Assembly (NCBI GenBank): GCA_002748065.1
Contig: PDRJ01000038.1
Coordinates: 1 to 51,813 of the forward strand
Length of the DNA: 51,813 bases
Source: Bacteroidota bacterium
Lineage (GTDB): Bacteria > Bacteroidota > Bacteroidia > Bacteroidales > BM520
Direction: 5' to 3'
Shown here: piece after piece, positions 34,511 through 43,463 of the stretch
Numbering within the stretch: the stretch's first letter is position 1
Layout of the letters: each line of letters starts with the position of its first letter
The notes under the pieces: generated by a model
The model's database searches: none
What the model saw: the letters and a program-made list of their open reading frames with translations, nothing else
Told to the model about the DNA's origin: nothing
Made by a program: the position numbers and the translations under genes

Positions 34511-35990
34511 TATATGTTTCTCTTTTTGATTTATAAATTCCTACATTGGCGAGAGCCACCGTGTTGTTGGCCTCCAAAATGGTGATTCGAATGCGATCCG
34601 ACTCCACCGGATCTACCCGCAACAAGCGCTTATACCCCACGGTAGTTCCCTCAAACAGGGGCTCCCACCCCTCCTTAGAGGCGACCTCTACCTTAAATTG
34701 TGAAATCCGTTGGCCATAAGTGATAGGCTCCTGCAACAGGATCCGGTCAAAGAGGAGCGGTTCATAAAACTGTATGGTAAGCTGTGCGGGCAATACGGAG
34801 TCATTGGTGGCCCAATAGGTCTGGAGGTCTCCATCCAGCACATTGGAGGGGGCAAATTTGGAGTGATGCATCCGATAGTCATTGGCCTCCACCCTTGCCG
34901 ATGCCGCAAGGTTGACGGCGAAAGTCTCATCCAAAACCTCCCTAAAACTCATCAGTGCAGCCACATCATTTTCATGGATCAGACCGCGCCGATCCGGAGG
35001 GAGGTTCAGCAACAACAGGGCATTCCGCCCCACCGACTTGTAGTAGATATCCACCAGTTCCGCCACACGCTTCACCTTTCCATCCTCCTCAGCATGGTAA
35101 AACCACCCTGGACGGATGGAGACATCGCACTGTCCCACGATCCAATCTTCTCCCTGGGGATCGCCCCTGTTAAGGTACTCCTGCTGCGAACCTCCCGGGA
35201 CAATCCGATGACCATCAATGGTCGACCAGAAAGTGAAGCCGGCAAATCCTTTCTCGTTGCCAATCCAATGCACATCAGGCCCCGCATCGGAGAAGATCTT
35301 AATGTGCGGTTGAAGCTCCTTGACCAGGGCATTGATCGCTGCCCAAGGGTAATAGGTTTTGGAGTCGATACGGCGCACCTCACGGGCTCCGCCATAGTAG
35401 CCATCACCGCCGTTGGCGCCATCAAACCAAATCTCACTGATCTCCCCATACTGTGTCAGCAACTCTCTCAACTGATTCTTGTAATAGGAAATATACTCTT
35501 CCCGGCCATACGCCTCATGGTTTCTATCCCACGGCGAAAGGTAGAGCCCCGCCTTAAGACCGTGTTTCCTGCAGGCTCTCACAAACTCATCCACCACATC
35601 TCCCCGACCCTTCTTATAAGGGCTGTACTTTATGGAGTGCTCCGTATATTCACTGGGCCACAGGCAAAAACCATCGTGGTGCTTGGCGGTAAGGATCAAC
35701 TCCTTCATACCGGCAGCCTTGGCCGTCTCCACCCACTGTTCCACATTCAGTTCGGTAGGGTTGAACAGCGAAGGGGATTCATCGCCATACCCCCACTCCT
35801 TACCGGTAAAGGTATTGATGGAGAAATGGATAAACCCTATTAGCTCCATCTGTTGGTATGCCACCAACTGAGAGGTAGGCACCACCCGGTTGGGCGCAAT
35901 CTCCTCGGGTACGGAAAGGGAGCGGTTACATCCCATGGTTAGGAGAACAAACCCCAAAAGCAAGAAAAGGAATCTATTGTATTTATCCAT
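34500..35990 (-). CDS. Alpha-L-fucosidase (GH29) lipoprotein with C-terminal CBM32-like domain
   Basis: A 496-residue GH29 enzyme releasing terminal L-fucose from glycans. The signal peptide ends LLTMGC (lipobox Cys21). The catalytic barrel has GFIHFSINTF, TAKHHDGFCLWPSEYT, SPWDRNHEAYG and the nucleophile Asp in EIWFDGANGG (about residue 191). Residues about 355-490 look like an F5/8-type (CBM32-like) carbohydrate-binding domain. It lies 5 bases after the sialidase gene, so the two act on fucosylated and sialylated glycans, for example mucin. Confidence 0.92.
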   Translation of the reverse strand: MDKYNRFLFLLLGFVLLTMGCNRSLSVPEEIAPNRVVPTSQLVAYQQMELIGFIHFSINTFTGKEWGYGDESPSLFNPTELNVEQWVETAKAAGMKELILTAKHHDGFCLWPSEYTEHSIKYSPYKKGRGDVVDEFVRACRKHGLKAGLYLSPWDRNHEAYGREEYISYYKNQLRELLTQYGEISEIWFDGANGGDGYYGGAREVRRIDSKTYYPWAAINALVKELQPHIKIFSDAGPDVHWIGNEKGFAGFTFWSTIDGHRIVPGGSQQEYLNRGDPQGEDWIVGQCDVSIRPGWFYHAEEDGKVKRVAELVDIYYKSVGRNALLLLNLPPDRRGLIHENDVAALMSFREVLDETFAVNLAASARVEANDYRMHHSKFAPSNVLDGDLQTYWATNDSVLPAQLTIQFYEPLLFDRILLQEPITYGQRISQFKVEVASKEGWEPLFEGTTVGYKRLLRVDPVESDRIRITILEANNTVALANVGIYKSKRETYNGR

Positions 35991-35995
35991 TGTTA

Positions 35996-37105
35996 TTACT
36001 CACTTTCGTTAATAATCGGGGTCAAATCGAGCAGTACAAAGTTGATCTCTTTATAATCATCCTTCTCAAACAAAATTCCCAACTTACCATTTTGCAGGAG
36101 CGTCATAGAAACATAAGCGGATCCACCCGGATAAACTGTTTTGGCGGATGGCCAGGTCGCTCCCTCATCATAACTCACGTGCAACGTCAAATTTACCCGC
36201 TCTTTATGATCAAAGGCATTGGCGAAGAGCAGCACATTGTTACGATCTCCCTCTCCCATGGCTGCATACCGTATAAGGCTGGCATTGCACGCCGGATCCC
36301 ACAGGGAGGTATCAGGGAAGGAGGTCCATGAGGCCCCCTTATCGGAAGAGAGGTGCACATAACGATGCCCCAGATGGCTCACCCGGCTGTTGATCATCCA
36401 GCGGCCATCATCCAGCTCTATCACCTTGGATTCATCCGCCGGTTTGATGGGGGTATCGATAAGATACCAACTCTCCCCATGATCATCACTACCAAACAGA
36501 TGCAATCCCTGCTGCAGGCTTACCAGGGTATGAATCAACCTTCCGTCCCGTGTTTGCATCCCCCGTCCGGAGGTGATAAACTTAAAGTCCTTTTTCCAGC
36601 CGGGCTTGGAGATCTCCGAGGTGATATCCACGGGGTCGCTCCAGCTCTTTCCATGGTCGGCACTCTTTATATACTTAAAGTAGTAAACCTCCTTCTCCGT
36701 TTCCAGGTTCATGTAGTTGAAGAAGAGAAAAACCACCCCCGTCTCCTCATCAAGAATCAGGGATGGATCCGAGGCAGACTCACCAAAGGGGTAATCCACA
36801 ATCACCTCCTTTTCCGACCACGTAATCCCATTATCGGTACTACGCCGCATGACAATATTAATATCCCAATGGGTTCGTAAATCGGCACAAGATCCCAACC
36901 GCTCATCGGCCACGACAATAAGATCGCCATTAGCTGCCGTTATCATGGCCGGAATACGATAGCAAGAGCCATCCTCCTTTTGTGGAGAAAACAGGGTCTG
37001 AAAAACGGGTTCATCCGTAGCTTCAACACCCTTATTAGGATTTATACAACTCACCAACAACAATGAGGAAAAAACAGAGAGCAAGAGAAATCTTACCATA
37101 ATCAT
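35996..37105 (-). CDS. Sialidase (GH33) lipoprotein
   Basis: A 369-residue exo-sialidase. The signal has lipobox Cys20 (LLLVSC). The YRIPAM motif (about 48-53) carries the first arginine of the triad, and five Asp boxes of S-x-D-x-G-x-x-W type occur (TDNGITW, ADHGKSW, DDHGESW, SDKGASW, YDEGATW). It should remove terminal sialic acid from host-type glycans. It is the first gene of the operon with the fucosidase. No nan catabolic genes lie nearby. The start could be at 37105 or 37099. Confidence 0.9.
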   Translation of the reverse strand: MIMVRFLLLSVFSSLLLVSCINPNKGVEATDEPVFQTLFSPQKEDGSCYRIPAMITAANGDLIVVADERLGSCADLRTHWDINIVMRRSTDNGITWSEKEVIVDYPFGESASDPSLILDEETGVVFLFFNYMNLETEKEVYYFKYIKSADHGKSWSDPVDITSEISKPGWKKDFKFITSGRGMQTRDGRLIHTLVSLQQGLHLFGSDDHGESWYLIDTPIKPADESKVIELDDGRWMINSRVSHLGHRYVHLSSDKGASWTSFPDTSLWDPACNASLIRYAAMGEGDRNNVLLFANAFDHKERVNLTLHVSYDEGATWPSAKTVYPGGSAYVSMTLLQNGKLGILFEKDDYKEINFVLLDLTPIINESE

Positions 37106-37182
37106 ACGTTATCTATTAAAAAATTAAGGATAGAGAGAGCCCAAGTTTTACCCATGATCATAGGGCTCCCCCATCAATGAGG

Positions 37183-37213
37183 CAAACTTAACGTATTTTG
37201 CCCTATCTAGCAA
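37183..37213 (-). promoter_or_regulatory. Promoter for sialidase-fucosidase operon
   Basis: Minus-strand -7 box TAAGTTTG (37190-37183) with a -33 TTG (37213-37211) 20 bases upstream, close to the Bacteroidota spacing. It is divergent from the fusA promoter. Confidence 0.65.
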
Positions 37214-37319
37214 TAAAAAAATGGCGCGCAAGACAACGACTCAAACAACTCATTCACAAAACGATATCCTGTTTTACCTCAAAAAAACAGGCTTTTCTTA
37301 TTTTTTATTTCAGGAAATC

Positions 37320-37349
37320 CTTGATGAGACCAAAAAAGGACTACCTTTG
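37320..37349 (+). promoter_or_regulatory. Promoter for fusA
   Basis: -33 TTG at 37321-37323 and -7 box TACCTTTG at 37342-37349, 18 bases apart. The leader to the ATG at 37426 is about 70 bases and A/T rich. Confidence 0.65.
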
Positions 37350-37425
37350 CGGCTCTCAAAATCAATCCTCAAGAAAAATATTATTTCACTAATTTTGAGA
37401 TTATTACACGGAAAAGAAGAAGAAA

Positions 37426-39495
37426 ATGGCACTAAGTAAGCTAAGAAACATCGGCATCGCCGCACACATTGACGCAGGAAAGACCACCGTAACGGAAAGG
37501 ATTCTCTACTACACGGGCACAACGAGAAAGCTGGGAGAGACCCACGAAGGGGACGCAACTATGGATTTCATGAAACAGGAACAAGAGCGAGGCATCACCA
37601 TTGCCTCGGCAGCCATCTCCTGTTTTTGGAACAATTCACAAATCAACATTATTGATACGCCCGGCCACGTGGACTTCACCGTGGAAGTGGAGCGCTCTCT
37701 GCGTGTGATTGATGGCATGGTCGCACTCTTTTGTGCCGTAGGAGGCGTGGAACCCCAAAGTGAAACCGTATGGCATCAGGCCGACCGCTACAAGGTGCCC
37801 CGCATCGCCTTCATCAACAAGATGGATCGTACCGGTGCCGACTTTGCCCAGGCCGTATCCATGATGAACGAATACCTCGATGCCAATGCGGTACCCTTTC
37901 AACTCCCCATGGGAAGAGAGGAGGATTTCCAAGGCGTTATCGACATCATCGAACAAAAAGCCTACACCTTTACCGACCAAGAACGTGTTGAGATAGCCAT
38001 TCCGGAGGCGTATCAATCCCAGACCCAAGAGGCCAGAAACTACCTCATCGAGAAGTTGGCCGACTTTGATGACATCATCATGGAGCGTTTCCTGGAAGAG
38101 AAAGAGATCGACAATGCCTACCTGAAGAAGGTGGCCAGGGATGCCACGTTGAAGCTGATGATCACGCCGGTCTTCACCGGAGCCGCCTACAAAAACAAGG
38201 GCGTTCAACTGCTTTTGGATGCGGTTATCGACTACCTCCCCTCCCCCATTGACATTGGAGCTGTGGTGGCAACAGACGTTGATGACGAAGAGAAGACGGC
38301 CACACGGAACCCCTCTCCCAAGGATCCCTTCTCAGCCCTGGCCTTCAAACTGATCAATGACCCCTTTGTGGGACAACAGACCTTTATCCGTATCTATAGT
38401 GGAAAACTTGAAAGCGGAATGCAGGTGTTCAACAGCACCAAAGGAAAGATGGAGCGTATTGGACGGATCTTCCGCATCCACGCCAAAGACCGCCACGAAG
38501 TAAAAGAGGCGGGTCCCGGCGATATTGTGGCCCTCATCGGGATGAAAATCACCAAAACAGGAGACACCCTCTGCGATAAAGCCAACCCCATCTTCCTGGA
38601 GAACATCCATATCCCCCCGGCGGTTATTGAGCTGAAGATCCAGCCCAAAACACGTAAAGATCAAGGGAAACTGGGAGAAGCGCTGGCGAAACTCTCCAAC
38701 GAAGATCCCTCTTTCAACGCCCATTACGACGAAGAGACAGAAGAGACCGTCATTGCCGGTATGGGCGAGTTGCACCTTGAGATCATTGTGGATCGTATCA
38801 AGGAGGAGTTTCATGTGGAAGTGGAGGTCGGTGAGCCTTCTGTAGCCTACCGTGAAGCACTGGCCATGGAGATTGAGGAGTCGTACAAATACGCCAAACA
38901 GACCGGTGGAAAGGGACAGTTTGCCAACGTCACCATCATCTTCGAGCCCAACGAAGGAAAAGGCTTCGAATTTGTGGATCGTATCAAAGGAGGGGTGGTT
39001 CCCAACGAATTTATCCCTTCTGTGGAGAAAGGAATCCGCAAAACCATGGAGCAAGGGATCCTCGCCGGCTTTCCCATCGAAAACCTCAAGGCCATTTTGG
39101 TGGATGGCAGCTACCACCCTGTAGACTCCTCCGACTTTGCCTTCCAAACCTGCGCAAGCATCTGTATGAAGAATGCCTTCCGGAGAGCGGGAATACGACT
39201 CCTCGAACCGGTAATGCAGGTTGAGATCAACACCCCCGACGACTACATCGGTGACATCGTGGGGAACATCAACCGCCGCCGCGGTAAGATTGATGCCATG
39301 CGTCGTTTCCGCAAGGGTTCACAAAAACTCACCGGGTTTGTTCCCCTCAGCGGTATGTTTGGCTACGCCTCCCAGCTGCGAAACATCTCCAGCGGAAGAG
39401 CCAATTACTCCATGGAATTCAGCGAATACCTTCCCGTATCCGACAGCCTTCAGGAAGAGATCCTCAAGAAGTTGAAAGAGAAGAATGAATCGTAG
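37426..39495 (+). CDS. fusA: Elongation factor G
   Basis: A 689-residue translational GTPase that drives ribosomal translocation. GTPase motifs are AHIDAGKTT (G1, about 14-22), GITI (G2), DTPGH (G3) and NKMD (G4). Domains II to V follow, with the domain IV motif near SAFNA-type region [15 protein letters not shown]. Length is slightly shorter than typical 700. It is transcribed alone and is followed by a strong terminator. In Bacteroidota it often stands near rps/rpl genes, but here it does not, so it may be a second EF-G copy. Confidence 0.94.
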   Translation: MALSKLRNIGIAAHIDAGKTTVTERILYYTGTTRKLGETHEGDATMDFMKQEQERGITIASAAISCFWNNSQINIIDTPGHVDFTVEVERSLRVIDGMVALFCAVGGVEPQSETVWHQADRYKVPRIAFINKMDRTGADFAQAVSMMNEYLDANAVPFQLPMGREEDFQGVIDIIEQKAYTFTDQERVEIAIPEAYQSQTQEARNYLIEKLADFDDIIMERFLEEKEIDNAYLKKVARDATLKLMITPVFTGAAYKNKGVQLLLDAVIDYLPSPIDIGAVVATDVDDEEKTATRNPSPKDPFSALAFKLINDPFVGQQTFIRIYSGKLESGMQVFNSTKGKMERIGRIFRIHAKDRHEVKEAGPGDIVALIGMKITKTGDTLCDKANPIFLENIHIPPAVIELKIQPKTRKDQGKLGEALAKLSNEDPSFNAHYDEETEETVIAGMGELHLEIIVDRIKEEFHVEVEVGEPSVAYREALAMEIEESYKYAKQTGGKGQFANVTIIFEPNEGKGFEFVDRIKGGVVPNEFIPSVEKGIRKTMEQGILAGFPIENLKAILVDGSYHPVDSSDFAFQTCASICMKNAFRRAGIRLLEPVMQVEINTPDDYIGDIVGNINRRRGKIDAMRRFRKGSQKLTGFVPLSGMFGYASQLRNISSGRANYSMEFSEYLPVSDSLQEEILKKLKEKNES

Positions 39496-39560
39496 TCTAC
39501 CGGGGTAAGTGCCCTCTTTGCATACCCCCAACGTCAGACATTATAGACAAATGCTCATAA

Positions 39561-39598
39561 AAAAAGGGGTTGCCAACATGTTGGCAACCCCTTTTTTA
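39561..39598. terminator. Bidirectional intrinsic terminator between fusA and OsmC gene
   Basis: A perfect 11-base stem, GGGGTTGCCAA-CATG-TTGGCAACCCC (39566-39591), flanked by A-run and T-run on both sides, between convergent genes. It should work in both directions. Confidence 0.9.
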
Positions 39599-39616
39599 CA
39601 AGGGAAACGGCAAGAG

Positions 39617-40036
39617 CTACAAAAGCACTACCTCGTAGCTAATATCTGAAGCTTTTCCAAGCATGTAGCTAATACCGCAATACCGCTCCTGGGAAAGACT
39701 CACCGCCTTTTCCAGCTTTTCCTTCGAAAGTTTTTCCCCTTTAAACTGATAGATCAGCTTAATGTGGGTAAAGTAGATGGGGTGTTCCTCATTGGAAGTT
39801 GCTTCCACTTTCACATTAAAATAGTCGGGAGTAACCCGCATTTTGCGCAAAATAGCGATCACATCCATGGAGGTACAACCTGCCAAAGAGGAGAGAAGAA
39901 GTTTTTTGGGCGACAACCCCTTACCTTCGCCTCCCTTTTCGGGCATGGCATCCATCACTACTTTTTTATCCCCTTCGACTGCTTCAAAAGCCATCTTTCC
40001 GGCCCACGATACATTTATTTCCATCATATCAATCAT
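39617..40036 (-). CDS. OsmC family protein
   Basis: A 139-residue OsmC/Ohr-fold protein, probably a peroxidase-type stress protein. It contains GLSPKKLLLSSLAGCTSMDVIAIL, with the family cysteine at about residue 54, and a second cysteine in SQERYCGISYML. The pair is the expected redox site. Internal ATGs at 40027 and 40024 are possible starts (MEINVSWAG). Confidence 0.85.
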   Translation of the reverse strand: MIDMMEINVSWAGKMAFEAVEGDKKVVMDAMPEKGGEGKGLSPKKLLLSSLAGCTSMDVIAILRKMRVTPDYFNVKVEATSNEEHPIYFTHIKLIYQFKGEKLSKEKLEKAVSLSQERYCGISYMLGKASDISYEVVLL

Positions 40037-40164
40037 CTTTAATTACTCCCGTAAGAAAACACCCAATACCTTATTACACGCATCTTTAGCACTTTCTTAT
40101 GGGAGACTTAGTCCATATAATACATTTATTAAACAGGAACAAAAAAATGTCGAGATGGTTCAAC

Positions 40165-41436
40165 CTACTGTACAATCAATTTCGTGATGGAGGAGTGCTG
40201 TGCCTGTTGTGCCCTGACCACGTAGATTCCCGGAGCCAGATCCCTAGTATTAAGGATGGTTACTCCATTAGAGTGAACCTCATCAACCAGTGCACCGTTG
40301 GCGTTAAACAGAGAGATAACAGCCGCTTGATTGGTCGTTACCACAACCCTATCCTTAGCGGGGTTGGGGTAAAGAGATGTGGACAAAGCAGCGGTCTCTT
40401 CGATGGACGAATCATCCTTGTAGTGGAAGCCCATAGCTTCAGGGCTAATACCCACTTCAGCAGAACCAAGCTCTTCCCCCTCCATGTTGTAAACCTTACA
40501 AGTACCGAAAGAGGTGTAATCGGTAGCGTTAGTCCACAGAAGATCGGCACCGCGCTCATAAGCAGCAGAGGCATAAGAGATAAAATTGCTGGAACCCGGG
40601 TCGGGAGCCACCGCGGTAAAAGTCTGTGCATTGAAATCGTAATAGGCGATGGTACTATTGTAAAGGAGGAAAGAGCGGTTATTCTCCACATCCATGCCGG
40701 CACCAAATCCGAAGGAGGCCTCCTGGGTGATCACCTCATAGGTTGCGTTGGCCGGGTCATAAGCCACAAACGATCCGTTGGTTCCCATGTAAGGGGTTTT
40801 ACAGACGATCCACAGCATGTCTCCCCTACGGTAAATATTGTAAATCCCCACCGCATCGGCACCCAGGTCTTCCACACGCTGAAGCGTATAGGTAGACAGG
40901 TCTAATACAGCAATTCTTCCAATGGTGGAGCTCCAATCGCCAGGAACGGTCACATAGATAAAGTCACCACAGAAGTTTACATAGGCGGCGTCGGCAGGAA
41001 TACCCTCCACATCCTTCACCAGCGATAGATCCTCCATATTGAAAACCTTCAAGTAGATTCCATCTGCGGGAGGGCCGGACACGCCTGCCTGGCGAGAGAG
41101 CCACAGGTGGTTATTTACCACAGAGAGTTTGTTCGTATTGGAAACGGCAATAGCCGCATAACGGGTACCGGTTTTCAGGTCGTAAGCGATCAGACTATCA
41201 GCAGCTGCCACAAACATCTTATCCCTATAGATTAAAAGATCCGATACCGACTGCGTATAGATCGTGTTGAGGAGGGTTACGGAGTAGTCCGTCGGATCAA
41301 TTTTCTTGATCTCCACGTAGTCATCCGGATTGGAGAAGGAGCCTCCGGAGGCCACATAGGTATTCAGCACATCATACTGTGCAAAAAGCATTTGGCTCAA
41401 GCCAACAAAAACGAGAAGTTGATAAAGTTTTTTCAT
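40165..41436 (-). CDS. BtuG-like cobalamin-regulated beta-propeller protein with T9SS sorting domain
   Basis: A 423-residue secreted protein. The signal peptide ends LSQMLFAQ. Residues about 22-340 are YncE/DUF5074-like repeats (for example SVSDLLIYRDKMFVAA, KLSVVNNHLWLSR, GRIAVLDLSTYTLQRV), predicted beta propeller. Residues about 344-423 are a type A T9SS C-terminal sorting domain (LYPNPAKDRVVV and DLAPGIYVVRA). The gene lies directly behind a cobalamin riboswitch. DUF5074/beta-propeller BtuG proteins in gut Bacteroides bind vitamin B12 at the surface, so a cobalamin-capture role is likely. Unlike BtuG, it has no lipobox. No btuB lies next to it. Confidence 0.8.
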   Translation of the reverse strand: MKKLYQLLVFVGLSQMLFAQYDVLNTYVASGGSFSNPDDYVEIKKIDPTDYSVTLLNTIYTQSVSDLLIYRDKMFVAAADSLIAYDLKTGTRYAAIAVSNTNKLSVVNNHLWLSRQAGVSGPPADGIYLKVFNMEDLSLVKDVEGIPADAAYVNFCGDFIYVTVPGDWSSTIGRIAVLDLSTYTLQRVEDLGADAVGIYNIYRRGDMLWIVCKTPYMGTNGSFVAYDPANATYEVITQEASFGFGAGMDVENNRSFLLYNSTIAYYDFNAQTFTAVAPDPGSSNFISYASAAYERGADLLWTNATDYTSFGTCKVYNMEGEELGSAEVGISPEAMGFHYKDDSSIEETAALSTSLYPNPAKDRVVVTTNQAAVISLFNANGALVDEVHSNGVTILNTRDLAPGIYVVRAQQAQHSSITKLIVQ

Positions 41437-41441
41437 ATTAC

Positions 41442-41474
41442 AGAGTTTTAGTTAATAGTTCTACCTAAAACTCT
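41442..41474 (-). promoter_or_regulatory. Hairpin before the BtuG-like start codon
   Basis: A 10-base stem (AGAGTTTTAG with CTAAAACTCT) and 13-base loop ends 5 bases before the ATG. It may be the expression platform of the riboswitch, hiding the translation start in one state. Confidence 0.5.
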
Positions 41475-41529
41475 CAGGAACACTCCAAGAGCAATGCCAT
41501 CTTGTGCGCTTTTATCCCGAAAGCTTTCA

Positions 41530-41706
41530 TCGCCATATGGCAGGTCTTCTGACTCGTCCCTTCCCGTTGCGCCTTCCCATCCAACGACAGTGGCTTATGT
41601 GCAACAGGATGCCTCTCTGGAACTCACAGCAGCGGGTACTGTTGCCGATTTACACGGCATTCCCTATTATGACTTCAACCAATTCACAGCGAAGTCCACC
41701 ATATGC
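41530..41706 (-). ncRNA. Cobalamin riboswitch
   Basis: Read on the minus strand it shows, in order, AATAGGGAATGCCGTG, AAATCGGCAAC, ACCCGCTGCTGTGA, GCCACTG, GGGAAGGCGCAA and the B12-box piece CAGAAGACCTGCC, which together match the cobalamin (B12) riboswitch family. CATATGG (41705-41699) can pair with CCATATG (41539-41533) as P1. The promoter -7 box at 41712-41719 would start transcription at about its first base. Cobalamin binding is expected to switch off the BtuG-like gene. Confidence 0.93.
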
Positions 41707-41711
41707 ACTCA

Positions 41712-41719
41712 CAAAGATA
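41712..41719 (-). promoter_or_regulatory. Promoter -7 box for riboswitch transcript
   Basis: TATCTTTG on the minus strand, 6 bases before the riboswitch P1. Confidence 0.65.
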
Positions 41720-41761
41720 TAATTTATTTTCATGTTGAAACCGCATGAACGGGAAGAAAAT

Positions 41762-42670
41762 CTATTTCAAAACCATCCCATCTTCCGCGGCCTCTGTGGC
41801 CGGAAAGACCTCGCGAGCCTGTTCCAACAGCGGGGATATATCCCTATAGCGGGAGGAGAAATGGCCGATAATAAGTTTTTTTACCCCAGCCCGTTGAGCG
41901 ATAGTCGCAGCCTGTCTGGCCGTACTATGCATATAACGAGCCGCCATCTCAAGACGGTCGTCCCCATAGGTAGCCTCGTGATAGAGCAGGTCCACCCCTT
42001 GAAGGTAGGGTACGATAGCTTCGGTAAAGCGAGTATCGGAGCAGTAGGCATAACTCCACGGCGGCGCCGGAGCTTCCGTAATAACCCCATTGGGCACCAC
42101 CCGCCCCTGCGCGTCCACAAAGTCCTCTCCCGCCTTCAGACGGGGAAACCAGGCAATGGGGATGGTATGTGTAAGCAGGTACTCCCGACGGATTTTACGC
42201 GGTTCCTGCGGTCGGCGAAAAAGATAACCGCAGGTGGGAAGGCGATGCTCCAGAGGAAGGGAATAGACCTCCACCTTCTCATCCTCATAAACACGTTCAT
42301 ACGCTTCCGTATCCACTTCCTTATAGAGAAGCTCATAGGAGAGGTCACTGCGGGCATGGGAAAGCACCATTTCCAACACCGGCTTCAAGCCGGGAGGCCC
42401 CACAAGGGTCAACGGCTTGGTACGTCCCTGCAAGTGCATGGTAGAGACAAGGCCGGGAAGGCCAAAAAAATGATCCCCATGCAGGTGAGTGATAAAAATA
42501 GCCTTTACGGCCAACATCTTCAATCCAAAGCGCCGCATTTGAAGCTGCGTACCCTCGGCACAATCGATCAGATAGCTACGCCCCTCCACCGAGAGGGCAT
42601 GTGCTGACGGGTTGCGCTTCAACGTAGGAAGAGCCCCGGCCGACCCCAAAATAGTAAGCGTCTCATTCAT
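41762..42670 (-). CDS. rnz: Ribonuclease Z
   Basis: A 302-residue metallo-beta-lactamase-fold endonuclease that matures tRNA 3' ends. The zinc site THLHGDHFFGLPGL (about 61-74) is typical of RNase Z. Further ligand positions follow (YCSDTRFTE, HEATYGD, IGHFSSRY). The length is as expected. The gene stands alone, with its -7 box (42675-42682) only 5 bases from the start codon, so a nearly leaderless mRNA is possible. Confidence 0.9.
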   Translation of the reverse strand: MNETLTILGSAGALPTLKRNPSAHALSVEGRSYLIDCAEGTQLQMRRFGLKMLAVKAIFITHLHGDHFFGLPGLVSTMHLQGRTKPLTLVGPPGLKPVLEMVLSHARSDLSYELLYKEVDTEAYERVYEDEKVEVYSLPLEHRLPTCGYLFRRPQEPRKIRREYLLTHTIPIAWFPRLKAGEDFVDAQGRVVPNGVITEAPAPPWSYAYCSDTRFTEAIVPYLQGVDLLYHEATYGDDRLEMAARYMHSTARQAATIAQRAGVKKLIIGHFSSRYRDISPLLEQAREVFPATEAAEDGMVLK

Positions 42671-42674
42671 TTTC

Positions 42675-42682
42675 CAAAGTTA
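42675..42682 (-). promoter_or_regulatory. Possible promoter -7 box for rnz
   Basis: TAACTTTG on the minus strand, unusually close to the ATG at 42670; if real, the mRNA would be leaderless or have a start further downstream. Confidence 0.35.
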
Positions 42683-42938
42683 ACAAAATAACCGTCGGCC
42701 TTGCAAGGCATCCATAACCAAACGCCACGACGCCCCCTCCCCCGGCTCAGCCACACGACACAAGGGAAAGCTGCGGAGAGCGTCTCCGGAGGTTGAGGGG
42801 GAGAAATAAGCAGGCGAAGGAAAATCTTTCCACCATATTTTTTCCACAAGAGGGTATGATTATATAAAAATTTTTACGATATTTGGAGGACCTAAAAGCT
42901 TTTAAGCCACAAAACACCAAACCCAACATCGATTTATC

Positions 42939-43463
42939 ATGATACTCTTCCTCGACACTGAGTTTACGAACCTGAGACAGTCAGCACACCTCATCTCCCT
43001 TGCCCTGGTTTCAACCTGTGGAAAATCGTTCTATGCCGTTTTTGAGGATTGGTCATGGGAAACCTGCTCCGATTTTGTCAAAGAGGGGGTGATATCCAAA
43101 TTAGATCTCACGGACAAAACCACCGGAACCTGTATTATAAAGGGAGGAAAAAAAGAGATTGTCGCAGCCTTGAAAGAGTGGCTCGATCAATTTGAGGAGA
43201 TTCAGATATGGGCAGACGTACCACATTATGACTGGGTTCTCTTCTGTGAACTTTTTGGTGGCGCCCTCCATATCCCCCAACACATCCATTACATGTGTAT
43301 GGATTTAGCCACCCTGCTTCTGGCAAAAGGGTATAACCACAACGAAACCCGCATCAATCTAATTTCCAACAAAGAACACCCAAAGCACTACAAAATACAC
43401 AATGCGTTAAGTGATGCAACGCTGGGAATGACTATCTTAAAAAAACTTTTAAACAAAGAGTAA
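42939..43463 (+). CDS. DEDDh 3'-5' exonuclease, CRISPR-associated
   Basis: A 174-residue compact RNase H-fold exonuclease. It has the DEDDh set: Asp6 and Glu8 in LFLDTEFTNL, Asp98 (in HYDWVLF), and HxAxxD as His154-Asp159 in HNALSDA. It starts the operon and overlaps corA by 1 base (TAATG). DEDD nucleases were reported next to CorA in some type III CRISPR loci in place of the phosphodiesterase NrN, which degrades SAM-AMP. By analogy it may degrade the messenger; alternatively it may trim RNA or DNA. The role is inferred. Confidence 0.83.
   Translation: MILFLDTEFTNLRQSAHLISLALVSTCGKSFYAVFEDWSWETCSDFVKEGVISKLDLTDKTTGTCIIKGGKKEIVAALKEWLDQFEEIQIWADVPHYDWVLFCELFGGALHIPQHIHYMCMDLATLLLAKGYNHNETRINLISNKEHPKHYKIHNALSDATLGMTILKKLLNKE

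Noticed and set aside
34710..35843. Long open frame (377 codons) on the plus strand across the fucosidase gene
   Set aside because: Shadow of the GH29 gene; the composition follows its codon pattern and no motif is seen.
37221..37439. A 72-codon frame upstream of fusA
   Set aside because: It spans the fusA promoter and leader, starts before the -7 box and has low-complexity composition.
38332..39147. Open frame of 271 codons antisense to fusA
   Set aside because: fusA is conserved throughout, so this is a byproduct of its codon use.
42671..42938. Region between rnz and the nuclease gene searched for CRISPR repeats or toxin-antitoxin genes
   Set aside because: No repeated unit and no small frame of note; only A/T-rich DNA near 42855-42895 that may hold a promoter, without a clear TAnnTTTG.
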